Positions 27,649 to 36,830 of a stretch of 64,000 bases of DNA are shown piece after piece (positions within the stretch are counted from its first letter, which is position 1; the number at the start of each line of letters is the position of its first letter). Position numbers and translations under genes: made by a program. The notes under the pieces are model-generated. The model made no database searches. It worked only from the letters and a program-made list of their open reading frames with translations, and was not told where the DNA came from. Source of the stretch: Polynucleobacter sp. 73C-SIWE (GTDB taxonomy: Bacteria > Pseudomonadota > Gammaproteobacteria > Burkholderiales > Burkholderiaceae); assembly GCF_018882465.1 (NCBI RefSeq), contig NZ_JACVOK010000001.1, positions 1,054,001 to 1,118,000 on the forward strand, given 5' to 3'.

Positions 27649-28604
27649 CTTTCTTTTCTATTCTCTTCGCCCTTATTGCTGAGCAATATCGCCCAGTAAC
27701 CTCAAGCCATTGGATTGTGCGTATGAGCACCCGTTGGTTAAATTGGGTCGCCGGAGAGTTTGGCGGTAAGACTGAAGATGGTTCAAGCCCTATTGGCGCT
27801 CGTATGGCCTGCTTGGTCGCCTTTATTTTGCCGACCTTTTTGGTCTTCTTGGTGTATGTCGTTTGTATGGTGACTTACCCAATTTTAGGTTTCTTGTGGA
27901 ACGTAGTTATTGCCTATTTATTTTTTGGCTTCCGTCAGTTCAGTCATTCTTTTACCCTAGTACATGAAGCCATAGAGGCACATGATTTGCCGGCAGCCCG
28001 TGCTGCTTTAGCTGAGTGGTATGGTCCAGATTTGGATGCTACCAATCTGACAGAGACTCAAGTGATTTCCTTGGCACTGGAGCGCGCCATCATTGGTTCA
28101 CATCGCCATGTCTTCGGTGTCTTGTTTTGGTTCATGATGCCAATGGGACCTGCAGGTGTTGTGCTCTATCGTTTAGCTGATATTGCTGCACAACGCTGGT
28201 CCGAGCGTGGTGACTTTAACTTGAGCGAAGCAGCGCGCCATTTCTTTTATGTTCTCGATTGGATTCCATCTCGTATTACTGCAATGGGCTTTGCAATCGT
28301 TGGCAACTTCGAAGGTGCTGTTTATGCCTGGCGTTACCTCACCCAAAAATGGGCCGATTCTTTATCAGCCGTTATCTTGGCTGCCGGTGGTGGCGCTCTA
28401 GGCGTGCGCTTGGGTGAGCCTTTGAGTGAGCCCGATAGCGATGAGGCCTTGCGTATGGCAGAGGCTGGAGAGCCGCTAATCTATGAGGTAGGTCTTGAGC
28501 CAACTGAGCGTACGATGCGCTCTGCCGTTGGTTTGGTCTGGCGCTTAGTTATCGCTTGGATGGCTTTGTTGCTAATGCTGACCATCGCTCTTTGGCTTGG
28601 CTAA
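27645..28604 (+). CDS. CobD/CbiB-like membrane protein
   Basis: The 319-residue protein starts at ATG 27645, overlapping the Nudix stop; an upstream extension of the frame lies inside that gene. It has several hydrophobic segments, begins MTFFSILFALIAEQYRP and contains EWYGPDLDATNLTETQVISLALERAIIGSHRHVFGVLFWF, which resembles the CobD/CbiB (adenosylcobinamide-phosphate synthase) family. No other cobalamin genes are near, and betaproteobacterial members of this branch are usually annotated only as CobD/CbiB family, so a cobalamin role is doubtful. Its last 56 bases overlap the end of rsgA on the other strand. Confidence 0.75.
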   Translation: MTFFSILFALIAEQYRPVTSSHWIVRMSTRWLNWVAGEFGGKTEDGSSPIGARMACLVAFILPTFLVFLVYVVCMVTYPILGFLWNVVIAYLFFGFRQFSHSFTLVHEAIEAHDLPAARAALAEWYGPDLDATNLTETQVISLALERAIIGSHRHVFGVLFWFMMPMGPAGVVLYRLADIAAQRWSERGDFNLSEAARHFFYVLDWIPSRITAMGFAIVGNFEGAVYAWRYLTQKWADSLSAVILAAGGGALGVRLGEPLSEPDSDEALRMAEAGEPLIYEVGLEPTERTMRSAVGLVWRLVIAWMALLLMLTIALWLG

Positions 28605-29562
28605 TTCCCTGAATTTGGGTATCGGCAGTTTTTGAGTCAGAACGTAGTTGCCTAAATAGCGCTAGTCTTTCTGGCGCTATTTCATTTCTGTCTACCGCAT
28701 CACGTACAGCGCAATCAGGTTCTGATTGATGTGCGCAATTATGAAAGCGGCACTTACCTAACAAGTCTTTAAATTCTCTAAAGGCATGTTGCAATTCGCT
28801 TACCGACATATGCGCTAAGCCAAATTCCTGAAAGCCTGGCGAATCAATCAGCGCTCCAAGCTTGCCAGATTCATCTCTGCCCCAGGCTTCAGGCAATTCA
28901 AAATAACGACAAGCAGTGGTGGTGTGCTTGCCGGTATCTAGACGGACTGAATATTCTTGGGTGAGGGCTGCAGCATTGGGGACCCAAGCATTAAGCAGGC
29001 TAGATTTACCCATGCCGGATTGACCTACGAAGACCGATACCTTACCCCGCAGTGCACCTTGGAGCGCATCAATCGACGCGGCATCAAACTTGGCAGAGAC
29101 CTCGCTCACCTGATAGCCCATGCGGGCATAGGGCGCAATGATTTTGCGAGCATACTCTAAGTTATCTTTGAGATCGCATTTGTTTAAGAGAATATGTAAG
29201 CCAATTTGATTAGCTTCCGCAGCCACTACTGCTCTACCTAAAAGATCGGGTGAGAAGGCGGGCTGTGTCGCTAGTACTACCAAGATTTGATCTACATTAG
29301 AGGCGATGATCTTGCTCTTAAATGCGTCTGAGCGATATAGAATATTTTCACGTGGTTCAATTTGAATAATGCGTGCTTGATCTGCTGATGTCATCTCTAG
29401 GAGCAGGCGATCACCCACTGCGCCAACGTGCTGTTTAGCAGGAGTGCTAACTTGTATTAATGGCCCTTGAGGGGATTCACTTCCTTGTGCATCTTTCACC
29501 AAACGCTGTGCTAGATAGTGTCTTCCATAGGAGGCACTCAGTAGCGCGTGAAATTGATCCAT
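28549..29562 (-). CDS. rsgA: Ribosome small-subunit-dependent GTPase A
   Basis: RsgA is a circularly permuted GTPase that checks late 30S maturation. In the 337-residue protein the G motifs appear in permuted order: LLNKCDLKD (G4) precedes GQSGMGKSSLLNAW (P-loop) and IDSPGFQEFGL (G3). The N-terminal OB fold is present, and the C-terminal zinc knuckle reads GKCRFHNCAHQSEPDCAV. The 3' end converges on the CobD-like gene with a 56-base antisense overlap. The M48 protease gene lies 2 bases upstream. Confidence 0.94.
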   Translation of the reverse strand: MDQFHALLSASYGRHYLAQRLVKDAQGSESPQGPLIQVSTPAKQHVGAVGDRLLLEMTSADQARIIQIEPRENILYRSDAFKSKIIASNVDQILVVLATQPAFSPDLLGRAVVAAEANQIGLHILLNKCDLKDNLEYARKIIAPYARMGYQVSEVSAKFDAASIDALQGALRGKVSVFVGQSGMGKSSLLNAWVPNAAALTQEYSVRLDTGKHTTTACRYFELPEAWGRDESGKLGALIDSPGFQEFGLAHMSVSELQHAFREFKDLLGKCRFHNCAHQSEPDCAVRDAVDRNEIAPERLALFRQLRSDSKTADTQIQGISQAKERWSALATKPSKR

Positions 29563-29564
29563 GC

Positions 29565-30818
29565 TTACGAATTAAATCGCTGTAAGTTAGCGATTCGTAG
29601 TGGAGCAGGCGGATGTGAACTATAAAAGGCGGTGTAAATTGGGTCAGGAGTTAGGGTTGAAGCATTGTCTTGATATAGCTTCACTAAAGCAGAGATTAAA
29701 TCCTTTGCAGAAGATTTCTCGGCAGCAAACCCATCTGCTTCGTATTCATGTTTGCGTGAGGCAAGGCTACCTAGAGGTGTAAAGAAGAAGCTAAATACCG
29801 GAGAGATCAGCATAAAGAGTGCTAGTGCGAGGCCGCCGTTATAGCCATTGAGATTGGGCATAACACCTAGATCGGTATAGAACCACACCTTAGTGCTAAT
29901 CCAGCCCAGCAAGGCAAACATTCCAAAGCTCAAAGCAAAAGAAACTAATAGACGCTTGCGAATATGGTTGCACTTGAAATGACCCAACTCGTGTGCAAGT
30001 ACAGCCTCTACTTCACCGGGATTGAGCTTTTCAATGAGGGTGTCAAAGAACACAATGCGTTTGGCTTTGCCCATACCGGCAAAGAAGGCGTTGCCATGAG
30101 CACTGCGCTTACTGCCATCCATTACGAACAATCCTTGGCTTGCAAAGTCACAGCGATTAAGGAGGGCTTCAATTTGAGTTTTTAAAGGACCTGCTTCCAA
30201 AGCTTGAAACTTATTAAAGAGGGGTGCAATAAATGTTGGGAAGATCCACTGCATTAGTAAACTAAATACAGTCAATACTCCCCAGGCCCAAAGCCACCAT
30301 AGATCACCAGCTTGATCCATTAAGCTCAGAATGACCCAAAGTAGTGGTACGCCAATTGCGCCACCAACACCGATTCCTTTGATCATGTCGCTAAAGAATA
30401 ATTTCGTATTCATACGATTAAAACCAAAGCGTTCCTCTAGATGAAACTGTTTGTACCAAGAGAAGGGTAGGTCAAGAATTCCGGAGATGATCACAATAGA
30501 GACTAGTAAAGCAATCTGCTGGGCAATGCCCTCGCCGAAGAATTGCAGGAGAGCCATGTTGAGAATCTGTAGGCCACCTAATAAAGTGAAGCCAATTAAA
30601 ATGATGGCGCTGACACCGTTTTCTAAAATACCAAGGCGTAATTTGGCGATAGTGTAATCAGCCGCTTTTTGATGTTCGGCTAGACTCACTTTTTCGGAAA
30701 ATTCTGCAGGAACCCGATCGCGGTGCTGGGCTACATAGCGAATTTGACGTTGAGAAAGCCAGTGGCGTAGGCCAAAACTGGCGATAAAGGCGATTAGAAA
30801 AACAATTGTGAATGTCAT
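29565..30818 (-). CDS. M48 family membrane metallopeptidase (Ste24/CAAX protease-like)
   Basis: The 417-residue protein starts at 30818 ([16 protein letters not shown]); the frame can extend further upstream, but only into the divergent orn gene. It has several membrane segments and the zinc motif [13 protein letters not shown] with a distal glutamate in [11 protein letters not shown], as in Ste24-type M48 peptidases. Bacterial members are probably membrane-protein quality proteases, since prenylated CAAX substrates are absent. It lies directly upstream of rsgA in the same unit. Confidence 0.9.
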   Translation of the reverse strand: MTFTIVFLIAFIASFGLRHWLSQRQIRYVAQHRDRVPAEFSEKVSLAEHQKAADYTIAKLRLGILENGVSAIILIGFTLLGGLQILNMALLQFFGEGIAQQIALLVSIVIISGILDLPFSWYKQFHLEERFGFNRMNTKLFFSDMIKGIGVGGAIGVPLLWVILSLMDQAGDLWWLWAWGVLTVFSLLMQWIFPTFIAPLFNKFQALEAGPLKTQIEALLNRCDFASQGLFVMDGSKRSAHGNAFFAGMGKAKRIVFFDTLIEKLNPGEVEAVLAHELGHFKCNHIRKRLLVSFALSFGMFALLGWISTKVWFYTDLGVMPNLNGYNGGLALALFMLISPVFSFFFTPLGSLASRKHEYEADGFAAEKSSAKDLISALVKLYQDNASTLTPDPIYTAFYSSHPPAPLRIANLQRFNS

Positions 30819-30833
30819 GAGATCATTATAGAT

Positions 30834-31421
30834 ATGAGCGAACAAACGAACACGGCCGAGAATAAGGCACCCCCTGCCAGCGAACACCTCATTTGGGTGG
30901 ATATGGAAATGTCGGGTTTAAACCCCGAAACTGAGAGAATTTTAGAGATTGCGATTATCGTGACCGATGCGCATCTCAATACGATAGCCACTGCCCCTGT
31001 TTGGGTGGTGCATCAGGATGACACCGTTTTAGATGCTATGGATGCCTGGAATAAGGGAACCCATGGGCGTTCCGGCCTGATCGATAAAGTCAAGGCATCC
31101 ACATTGGATGAGGCAACGGTTGAGGCGGAGTGTATTGCCTTTTTAAAGAAACACATTAAGGCAGGCATTGCGCCAATGTGCGGTAATACCATTGGTCAAG
31201 ACCGCCGCTTTATGGCCAAGTACATGCCCAAATTAGAAGCTTACTTTCATTATCGAAGTATTGATGTCTCAACCCTGAAAGAATTATGTAAGCGCTGGCA
31301 TCCTGAGTTGGTAAAGGGGTTCACTAAAAACCAGGCTCATACTGCTTTGGCCGACATTGAAGAATCGATTGAAGAGCTCAAGTACTACCGCGAGAAATTT
31401 ATCGTTCCATTGCCGCAGTAA
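30834..31421 (+). CDS. orn: Oligoribonuclease
   Basis: Orn degrades two- to five-base RNAs, including pGpG from c-di-GMP breakdown. The 195-residue protein carries the DEDDh exonuclease motifs: [26 protein letters not shown], and [14 protein letters not shown] with the catalytic His and Asp. A 12-residue N-terminal tail precedes the core. It is transcribed away from the M48 gene, with only 15 bases between the start codons, so the two promoters must overlap the genes. Confidence 0.95.
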   Translation: MSEQTNTAENKAPPASEHLIWVDMEMSGLNPETERILEIAIIVTDAHLNTIATAPVWVVHQDDTVLDAMDAWNKGTHGRSGLIDKVKASTLDEATVEAECIAFLKKHIKAGIAPMCGNTIGQDRRFMAKYMPKLEAYFHYRSIDVSTLKELCKRWHPELVKGFTKNQAHTALADIEESIEELKYYREKFIVPLPQ

Positions 31422-31440
31422 GTAGTAATACAGGCAGGAC

Positions 31441-32073
31441 TCAGGAAAGTGATTTCTTCAGGGCGCTCTTAGGCCTAAAGACTTTAATGACCTCTTCACG
31501 GGTCTCAATATAAGGCCCGCCAATAAGGTCAATACAGTAAGGTACTGCGGCAAAGATGCCGGGAACAATCGATTTCCCGTTCTCATCTTTAAGCCCCTCA
31601 AGTGTTTCCGCAATCGCTTTTGGTTGACCTGGCAAATTAATCACCAGGGCCGCATGTCCCTCAATTTCTCTCAGAACAGCAACTTGCCTAGACAAAATCG
31701 CTGTTGGGACAAACTTCAGGCTAATCTGGCGCATTTGTTCGCCAAAGCCGGGCATTTCACGGGTTCCAGCTTCTAGAGTTGCTTCTGGGGTGACGTCTCT
31801 GCGAGAGGGGCCTGTACCACCCGTAGTCAGCACTAAATCGCATCCCAGTTCATCTACCAATTCCACGATGGTCTCGGTAATGATTTCAGATTCGTCAGCA
31901 ATTAAGCGCTCATGAAAAGCACAGGGGTTGGTGAGGGTATTCATTAGCCAGGTCTGGAGAGCAGGGATGCCTTCATCTTGGTAGACACCCTTGCTGGCTC
32001 GATCAGAGATTGAGATTAGGCCAATTCTGACTTCATTTGGGGAGCTGCGTTTTTGGTCTTCGGTATGCTTCAT
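31441..32073 (-). CDS. mog: Molybdopterin adenylyltransferase
   Basis: Mog activates molybdopterin with ATP before molybdenum insertion. The 210-residue protein has IGLISISDRASKGVYQDEGIP at the N-terminus, LVLTTGGTGPSRRDVTPEAT as the MPT-binding motif, and LPGQPKAI later. Length is normal for MogA in betaproteobacteria. It converges on orn and diverges from pmbA with 26 bases between starts. No molybdoenzyme is in the window. Confidence 0.92.
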   Translation of the reverse strand: MKHTEDQKRSSPNEVRIGLISISDRASKGVYQDEGIPALQTWLMNTLTNPCAFHERLIADESEIITETIVELVDELGCDLVLTTGGTGPSRRDVTPEATLEAGTREMPGFGEQMRQISLKFVPTAILSRQVAVLREIEGHAALVINLPGQPKAIAETLEGLKDENGKSIVPGIFAAVPYCIDLIGGPYIETREEVIKVFRPKSALKKSLS

Positions 32074-32099
32074 GTTTCTATTCTAGCTATTATTAGGGC

Positions 32100-33446
32100 A
32101 TGTTTACATATACATCCAGCCAGTTTCAAGAAATCGTCGATTTCTTGCTAAAAGAAGCCAAAAGAAGAGGGGCTTCGGACGCTGTTGCCGAAGTTTCGGA
32201 AGGGCAAGGCTTATCCGTAACGGTTCGTAAGGGCGAGGTCGAAACGATTGAGCAGAGTCTAGATAAGCAGGTTGGCGTTACCGTATTTTTAGGTCATCAC
32301 CGCGGTAACGCGAGTACAGGTGATTTTTCTAAAGCTTCTTTAAAGGCAACGGTAGATGCTGCGTATCACATTGCGCAACATACGGCCGAAGATAATTGTG
32401 CAGGACCAGCAGAGCGTGAGCTCTTGGAAAAAAATCCTCGTGATTTAGATTTATTTCATCCGTGGAATATTGATGCGGCACATGCGATTGAAATCGCTCG
32501 CACTGCAGAGGGCGCGGCATTCTCAGTGAGCAAGCAAATTCAGAATAGTGATGGCGCCTCTGTATCTGCGCATCATGCGCATTTCATGATGGGAACTTCA
32601 CATGGCTTTATGGGCGGCTATCCATTTTCTCGCCACTATATTTCTTGTGCGCCCATTGCAAGTGAAGGTGGCAAGCAATCTAATATGCAGCGCGATGATT
32701 GGTATTCCAGCTCACGAATTCCAGAGGAGTTGGCTGAGCCCGCTGCCATTGGTAAGTACGCGGCGCAAAGAGCACTTTCTCGCTTAAAAGCGAGATTACT
32801 AACAACCCGTCGTTGCCCCGTGATCTTTGAAGCGCCTTTGGCCGCTGGGTTATTGGGTAGCTTAGTGCAGGCGGTATCAGGTGGTGCACTATATAGACGC
32901 TCTAGTTTTCTACTCGATAGTCTGGGTAAGCAGGTGCTACCAAAACACATCAGTCTCTATGAAAATCCCCACCTAAAGTCAATGACGGGTAGCGCTCCAT
33001 TTGATGAGGAAGGTGTCAAGACTACCGCAAGAACAGTAGTGGATAAAGGAACATTAGAAGGCTACTTTCTATCAACTTACTCAGCGCGTAAATTAGGAAT
33101 GAAGACCACTGGTAACGCTGGCGGCTCACATCACTTAATACTACAAAGTAAGAAAACGCCCAAAGGTGGATTGCCTGCGCTATTAAAAGAAATGGGTACT
33201 GGCTTATTGGTGACTGAGTTAATGGGGCAGGGCGTGAATTACGTTACTGGCGACTATTCCCGTGGAGCTTTTGGTTACTGGGTTGAGAATGGTGTAATTC
33301 AATATCCAGTAGAAGAGGTAACGATTGCCGGAAATCTTCGCGATATGCTCTTGGATATTGCCATGATTGGGAGTGATACCCTGATACGGGGTACGAAAGA
33401 AACCGGTTCCATTTTGATTGGCTCGATGACGGTTGGTGGAAAATAA
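32100..33446 (+). CDS. pmbA: Metalloprotease PmbA (TldE)
   Basis: PmbA/TldE forms a heterodimeric metalloprotease with TldD, acting on unfolded or modified peptides such as microcin B17. The 448-residue protein contains VTVRKGEVETIEQSLDKQVGVTVF, the central MTGSAPFDEEGVKTTARTVVDKG and a C-terminal MGQGVNYVTGDYSRGAFGYWVENG. PmbA itself lacks the zinc HExxxH motif found in TldD, consistent with this sequence. No tldD is adjacent. Confidence 0.92.
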   Translation: MFTYTSSQFQEIVDFLLKEAKRRGASDAVAEVSEGQGLSVTVRKGEVETIEQSLDKQVGVTVFLGHHRGNASTGDFSKASLKATVDAAYHIAQHTAEDNCAGPAERELLEKNPRDLDLFHPWNIDAAHAIEIARTAEGAAFSVSKQIQNSDGASVSAHHAHFMMGTSHGFMGGYPFSRHYISCAPIASEGGKQSNMQRDDWYSSSRIPEELAEPAAIGKYAAQRALSRLKARLLTTRRCPVIFEAPLAAGLLGSLVQAVSGGALYRRSSFLLDSLGKQVLPKHISLYENPHLKSMTGSAPFDEEGVKTTARTVVDKGTLEGYFLSTYSARKLGMKTTGNAGGSHHLILQSKKTPKGGLPALLKEMGTGLLVTELMGQGVNYVTGDYSRGAFGYWVENGVIQYPVEEVTIAGNLRDMLLDIAMIGSDTLIRGTKETGSILIGSMTVGGK

Positions 33447-33465
33447 ATTCTGAAGGGTTATGAGA

Positions 33466-34548
33466 ATGCAAAGACGTTCATTTTTAAAGAAAGCGACTAT
33501 TGGCGCAGGTGCTGTAGCCCTTGCTGCACCAGCCATTGGGCAAAGCCTGCCAACTCTCAATTGGCGTTTAGTCTCTAGCTTTCCGAAGTCTTTAGATACT
33601 CTCTATGGCACTCCAGAGGTATTTGCTAATGCGCTTAGAAAAGCCACTGACGGTAAGTTCAATGTCAAAGTATTTGCAGCGGGCGAAGTGGTTCCTGCTT
33701 TGCAAGTTTTAGATGCCGTTCAGAATGGCACAGTTGAATGTGGACATACAGCTAGTTACTACTACTTAGGTAAGAACAGTGCATTTATATTTGATACTGC
33801 GGCACCTTTTGGCATGACGGCACGCCAGCAGTCAGCATGGATGCTGCATGGCAATGGCATGAAGCTGATGCGTGAGCTTTATGCCAGCTACAACATCGTG
33901 AATTTCTTGGGTGGACAAACAGGAACCCAGATGGGTGGTTGGTTTCGTAAAGAAATCAAATCACCAGAAGATCTCAAGGGTTTGAAATTCCGCATTGCTG
34001 GTTTTGCAGGTCAAGTGTTAGCGAAATTAGGGGTAGTGCCACAGCAATTACCTGCTGGTGAAATTTATTCGGCTCTTGAAAAAGGTACGATCGATGCCGC
34101 TGAATTTGTTGGGCCATACGATGATGAAAAACTTGGCTTAGCCAAGGTAGCCAAGAACTATTACTACCCAGCATTCTGGGAGGGGGGTGCAAACCTTTCT
34201 TTCTTGGTGAACAAGAAGCAGTGGGATGCCTTGCCGCCCTCTTACCAAGCTGCTTGGGAGTCTGCTTGCTTTGAGGCCCACACTGATATGTGCGCTAGAT
34301 ACGATGCGTTGAACCCGCCAGCATTACAACGCCTGCTTCAGAATGGCGCGGTGTTACGCAAGTTCAATGCCTCCATTATGGATGCCTGCTTTAAAGCCAC
34401 TCAAGAGACCTATGCAGAAGAATCTGCTAAGAATCCTCAGTTTAAGAAGATTTTCGAAGACTATCGCGTCTTCAGGAATATGGAGGCCCAGTGGTTTGGG
34501 GTGGCAGAGCAAGCCTTTGCGCAATATAGCTTTAATAAGAAACTTTAA
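33466..34548 (+). CDS. TRAP transporter substrate-binding protein (DctP family), Tat signal
   Basis: The product begins MQRRSFLKKATIGAGAVALAAPAIG, a twin-arginine signal, so it is exported folded. The start at 33466 has AAGGG 8 bases upstream; ATG 33460 is also in frame but too close. The mature part is DctP-like: LVSSFPKSLDTLYGTPEVFANAL, MGGWFRKEIKSPEDLKGLKFRIAG and ALEKGTIDAAEFVGPYDDE, as in binding proteins for keto or other organic acids. The membrane partners DctQ and DctM are not adjacent. A strong terminator follows, so it appears to be an orphan at this locus. Confidence 0.9.
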   Translation: MQRRSFLKKATIGAGAVALAAPAIGQSLPTLNWRLVSSFPKSLDTLYGTPEVFANALRKATDGKFNVKVFAAGEVVPALQVLDAVQNGTVECGHTASYYYLGKNSAFIFDTAAPFGMTARQQSAWMLHGNGMKLMRELYASYNIVNFLGGQTGTQMGGWFRKEIKSPEDLKGLKFRIAGFAGQVLAKLGVVPQQLPAGEIYSALEKGTIDAAEFVGPYDDEKLGLAKVAKNYYYPAFWEGGANLSFLVNKKQWDALPPSYQAAWESACFEAHTDMCARYDALNPPALQRLLQNGAVLRKFNASIMDACFKATQETYAEESAKNPQFKKIFEDYRVFRNMEAQWFGVAEQAFAQYSFNKKL

Positions 34549-34567
34549 ATAATTGACTAATGCCATC

Positions 34568-34596
34568 AAAGGGCTGCAAAGCCCTTTTTCTTTTTC
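34568..34596 (+). terminator. Rho-independent terminator after the TRAP binding protein
   Basis: AAAGGGCT (34568-34575) pairs perfectly with AGCCCTTT (34580-34587) around the stable GCAA loop and runs into TTCTTTTTC. It separates the TRAP gene from tauE/safE. Confidence 0.9.
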
Positions 34597-34630
34597 TACC
34601 CAACTCCACATGACTTGTTAGTATTGTCTG

Positions 34631-35416
34631 ATGCTCGATACTCTTATTAGTCCAGTCATTGAATCCTTCAATACGCACTCGCTCACATTTTTTATTTGCG
34701 CAATTGTGAGCGTGGTTGTAGTGGGAATATCTAAGAGTGGCTTTGGTGCTGGCCTAGGGGTCCTTTCCTTGCCAATCATGGCTAGTCAATCCAGTATTAA
34801 TGAGGCGCTGGCCATTTTGCTGCCACTACTCATTGCGATTGATTTAGTGGGTATTCAGCGCTTTCTGAAGCATGCTAATTGGCGAATTCTTAAACTTATT
34901 ATTCCCCCTGCGTTTATTGGAATGCTACTCGGAATGATTTTTTTCACCATCATTACGCCTAAAGCTTTGACGCTTTTCGTGGGCATTTTCATCATGCTAT
35001 TTTTAATTCAAATGCTGGTGATATCCCACTTTGATTTACAGGAGGCTAAGCCCTATCCTTGGTTGGGTCGCTTGATGGGGCTTACTTCTGGATTTACCTC
35101 TTTTGTAGCACACAATGGTGGCCCACCCATTACCATCTTTATGTTGCGCGAGAAGTTATTACCCATGGTGTACACCTCTACACTGGGGGTATTTTTCACC
35201 TTCATTAACTTTGGTAAGTTAGGTCCGTATGCTTATTTGGATTTACTCAATTTTAAGCAGTTAGCAACATCGGTGATTCTTCTGCCTTGTGTGCCAGTCG
35301 GCGTGTATCTTGGATTTTATCTGGCTAAGAAAATTTCCATGAAATGGTATTACCGTATCGTGCAGTTCTTCCTACTCATAGCCAGCATCAAGCTGATTGC
35401 TGATGGTTTGATCTAG
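34631..35416 (+). CDS. TauE/SafE-type permease (sulfite/organic anion exporter family)
   Basis: The 261-residue protein is almost wholly hydrophobic with about eight membrane segments. SKSGFGAGLGVLSLPIM near the N-terminus and SGFTSFVAHNGGPPITIFML in the centre are the two repeat signatures of the TauE/SafE family. Members export sulfite, sulfoacetate or other small anions; the substrate here cannot be read. Its stop lies two bases before the convergent esterase gene. Confidence 0.88.
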   Translation: MLDTLISPVIESFNTHSLTFFICAIVSVVVVGISKSGFGAGLGVLSLPIMASQSSINEALAILLPLLIAIDLVGIQRFLKHANWRILKLIIPPAFIGMLLGMIFFTIITPKALTLFVGIFIMLFLIQMLVISHFDLQEAKPYPWLGRLMGLTSGFTSFVAHNGGPPITIFMLREKLLPMVYTSTLGVFFTFINFGKLGPYAYLDLLNFKQLATSVILLPCVPVGVYLGFYLAKKISMKWYYRIVQFFLLIASIKLIADGLI

Positions 35417-35418
35417 AC

Positions 35419-36090
35419 TTATTTAGAGCCAAGAACCTGCTGCAAGAAGCGTGAGATATCTGCCAGCTCTTCACGGTTAACCGAATGCTCCATTGGATAT
35501 TCATTCCAATCCACCGAATACCCCATCTTTTCAAGCAGCGCATGAGAGGCTTGAGCGCGGTCAAGCGCAACAACCGGATCATATTCACCATGAGCCATAA
35601 AGATTGGCGTGTTTTGGTTTGCTGAATGCTTTTCAATAGGGAGGGTAACTGCCAGCGGTAGATAACCTGAGAGCGCGATAATGCCAGCTAGCTTATGTGG
35701 AAAGCGCAAGCCAGTTTGCAAGACCATTGCGCAACCTTGTGAGAAACCAGCTAAGACAATATTTTCATAAGTAATACCTCGACTGGCTTCATGCTCAATT
35801 AATTGAACAATCGATGCAGCCGATTTCTGAATACCAGCAGCATCTTCTTGATCCATCAGGTTCCGCCCAACAATGTCATACCAAGCTGGCATGACATAAC
35901 CACCATTCACGGTGACGGGCATACTTGGCGCACTTGGGAATATAAATCGAATACCAGGACAGCCGGTTAAATTGAGCTCTGGAATGATCGGCACAAAGTC
36001 GTTGCCGTCAGCGCCAAGGCCATGCAGCCAAATAACAGCTGCTGTCGGGTTTGGAATGGTTTCTAGCTCGATGCAAGGTAGTAATGCCAT
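35419..36090 (-). CDS. Carboxylesterase/phospholipase family alpha/beta hydrolase
   Basis: The 223-residue enzyme starts at 36090 (MALLPCIELETIPNP); a longer frame adds 14 residues with no support. The motifs AAVIWLHGLGADGNDF (oxyanion), LAGFSQGCAMVLQ (nucleophile Ser), HGEYDPVVAL (Asp) and a late His in PMEHSVNREEL make up the catalytic triad seen in Pseudomonas EstB and acyl-protein thioesterase-like proteins. Natural substrates are unknown. Confidence 0.9.
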   Translation of the reverse strand: MALLPCIELETIPNPTAAVIWLHGLGADGNDFVPIIPELNLTGCPGIRFIFPSAPSMPVTVNGGYVMPAWYDIVGRNLMDQEDAAGIQKSAASIVQLIEHEASRGITYENIVLAGFSQGCAMVLQTGLRFPHKLAGIIALSGYLPLAVTLPIEKHSANQNTPIFMAHGEYDPVVALDRAQASHALLEKMGYSVDWNEYPMEHSVNREELADISRFLQQVLGSK

Positions 36091-36143
36091 AAGGTATCCG
36101 GTAGGTATGAGGTTCTTAATCTTGAAGATCAATAGAGTACCTC

Positions 36144-36170
36144 AAAAAGCTTTGGGGTAGCCAACCCCAA
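36144..36170 (-). terminator. Possible terminator on the minus strand
   Basis: TTGGGGT (36152-36158) and ACCCCAA (36164-36170) form a perfect 7-bp stem with a 5-base loop. Read on the minus strand, it is followed after GC by a T tract (complement of 36144-36148). It would end transcription from the small gene at 36267-36482 and shield the esterase gene. Confidence 0.55.
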
Positions 36171-36266
36171 CAATAAAGCTGAATCAAATGATGAGTCGAT
36201 TATTAAATCAGCTGTTCTCCCATTGGAGTTTGATGGGGGAACCTAGATTTAGATCGTTGAACTAGT

Positions 36267-36482
36267 TTAGCTTTCCACGACCACGAATTCACCAAGCATT
36301 AATTTTTCTCTGAATTGAGAAAAAGAAAATAGCACCTTTATTTTGCTGGTATTAATAACTTCGATCTTGCCCTCGGGGGTTAAATTAGCAAGATACTCGC
36401 CTTCCAGAAAGAGGGCCTCTGGAATAGTTTTTATCTCCTGCATTTGCTCCAGTACAAGGCTTTTTGTAATTTTGATACGCAT
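36267..36482 (-). CDS. Small hypothetical protein
   Basis: From ATG 36482 this frame encodes 71 residues (MRIKITKSLVLEQMQEIKTI...), ending REKLMLGEFVVVES. The pattern of alternating hydrophobic residues suggests a small beta-rich fold; I do not recognise a family. The frame can be extended to 36656, but that part includes cysteines and basic residues in an unlikely order and spans a perfect inverted repeat. A possible minus-strand terminator lies about 100 bases downstream, which mildly supports a real transcript. No strong Shine-Dalgarno is visible. Confidence 0.4.
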   Translation of the reverse strand: MRIKITKSLVLEQMQEIKTIPEALFLEGEYLANLTPEGKIEVINTSKIKVLFSFSQFREKLMLGEFVVVES

Positions 36483-36830
36483 GCCGTATCTTAGGCTATA
36501 GAAATTAGCAGCATTTCTTGGTTTGCACAGTCTAGACAAGCCGATGCACCATTTTTGGGTTTTAAAAATGAATGCCAATAAAGCCTTTTGGCAAAGCTTT
36601 ATTCTGGTATCGGTGTAAATATGATCTGCCGTTTGCGCCAAAGTAGTGCAAGTCACTAAATTGTCACTATTTGAACAAGTGATCCCTGCTTGGATATATC
36701 TATCTGTTAGATGTCAATAATCTAGAACGTATTGAATCTGGCGATTTTATAGATGACAACCGAGAATTGAGTCGTAAAACTTTTATCTAGCCAAAAGCAT
36801 AGAATATCCTTATATAAACTGTAAAAACCT
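36483..36830. other. Gene-poor stretch before the DUF4239 gene
   Basis: This 348-base stretch has no convincing gene. It contains one strong inverted repeat (36577-36603) and otherwise AT-rich sequence that must include the promoter of the gene at 36831 and, on the other strand, that of the small gene at 36482. Confidence 0.5.
36577..36603. repeat. Perfect 8-bp inverted repeat
   Basis: AATAAAGC (36577-36584) and GCTTTATT (36596-36603) form an 8-bp perfect stem around an 11-base spacer. The same arm sequence occurs in a second hairpin at 50891-50909. It could be an operator or RNA hairpin; no function can be assigned. Confidence 0.5.

Noticed and set aside
36483..36656. N-terminal extension of the small minus-strand gene
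   Set aside because: The added part spans a perfect inverted repeat and does not read like a protein domain; the internal ATG at 36482 is more plausible.
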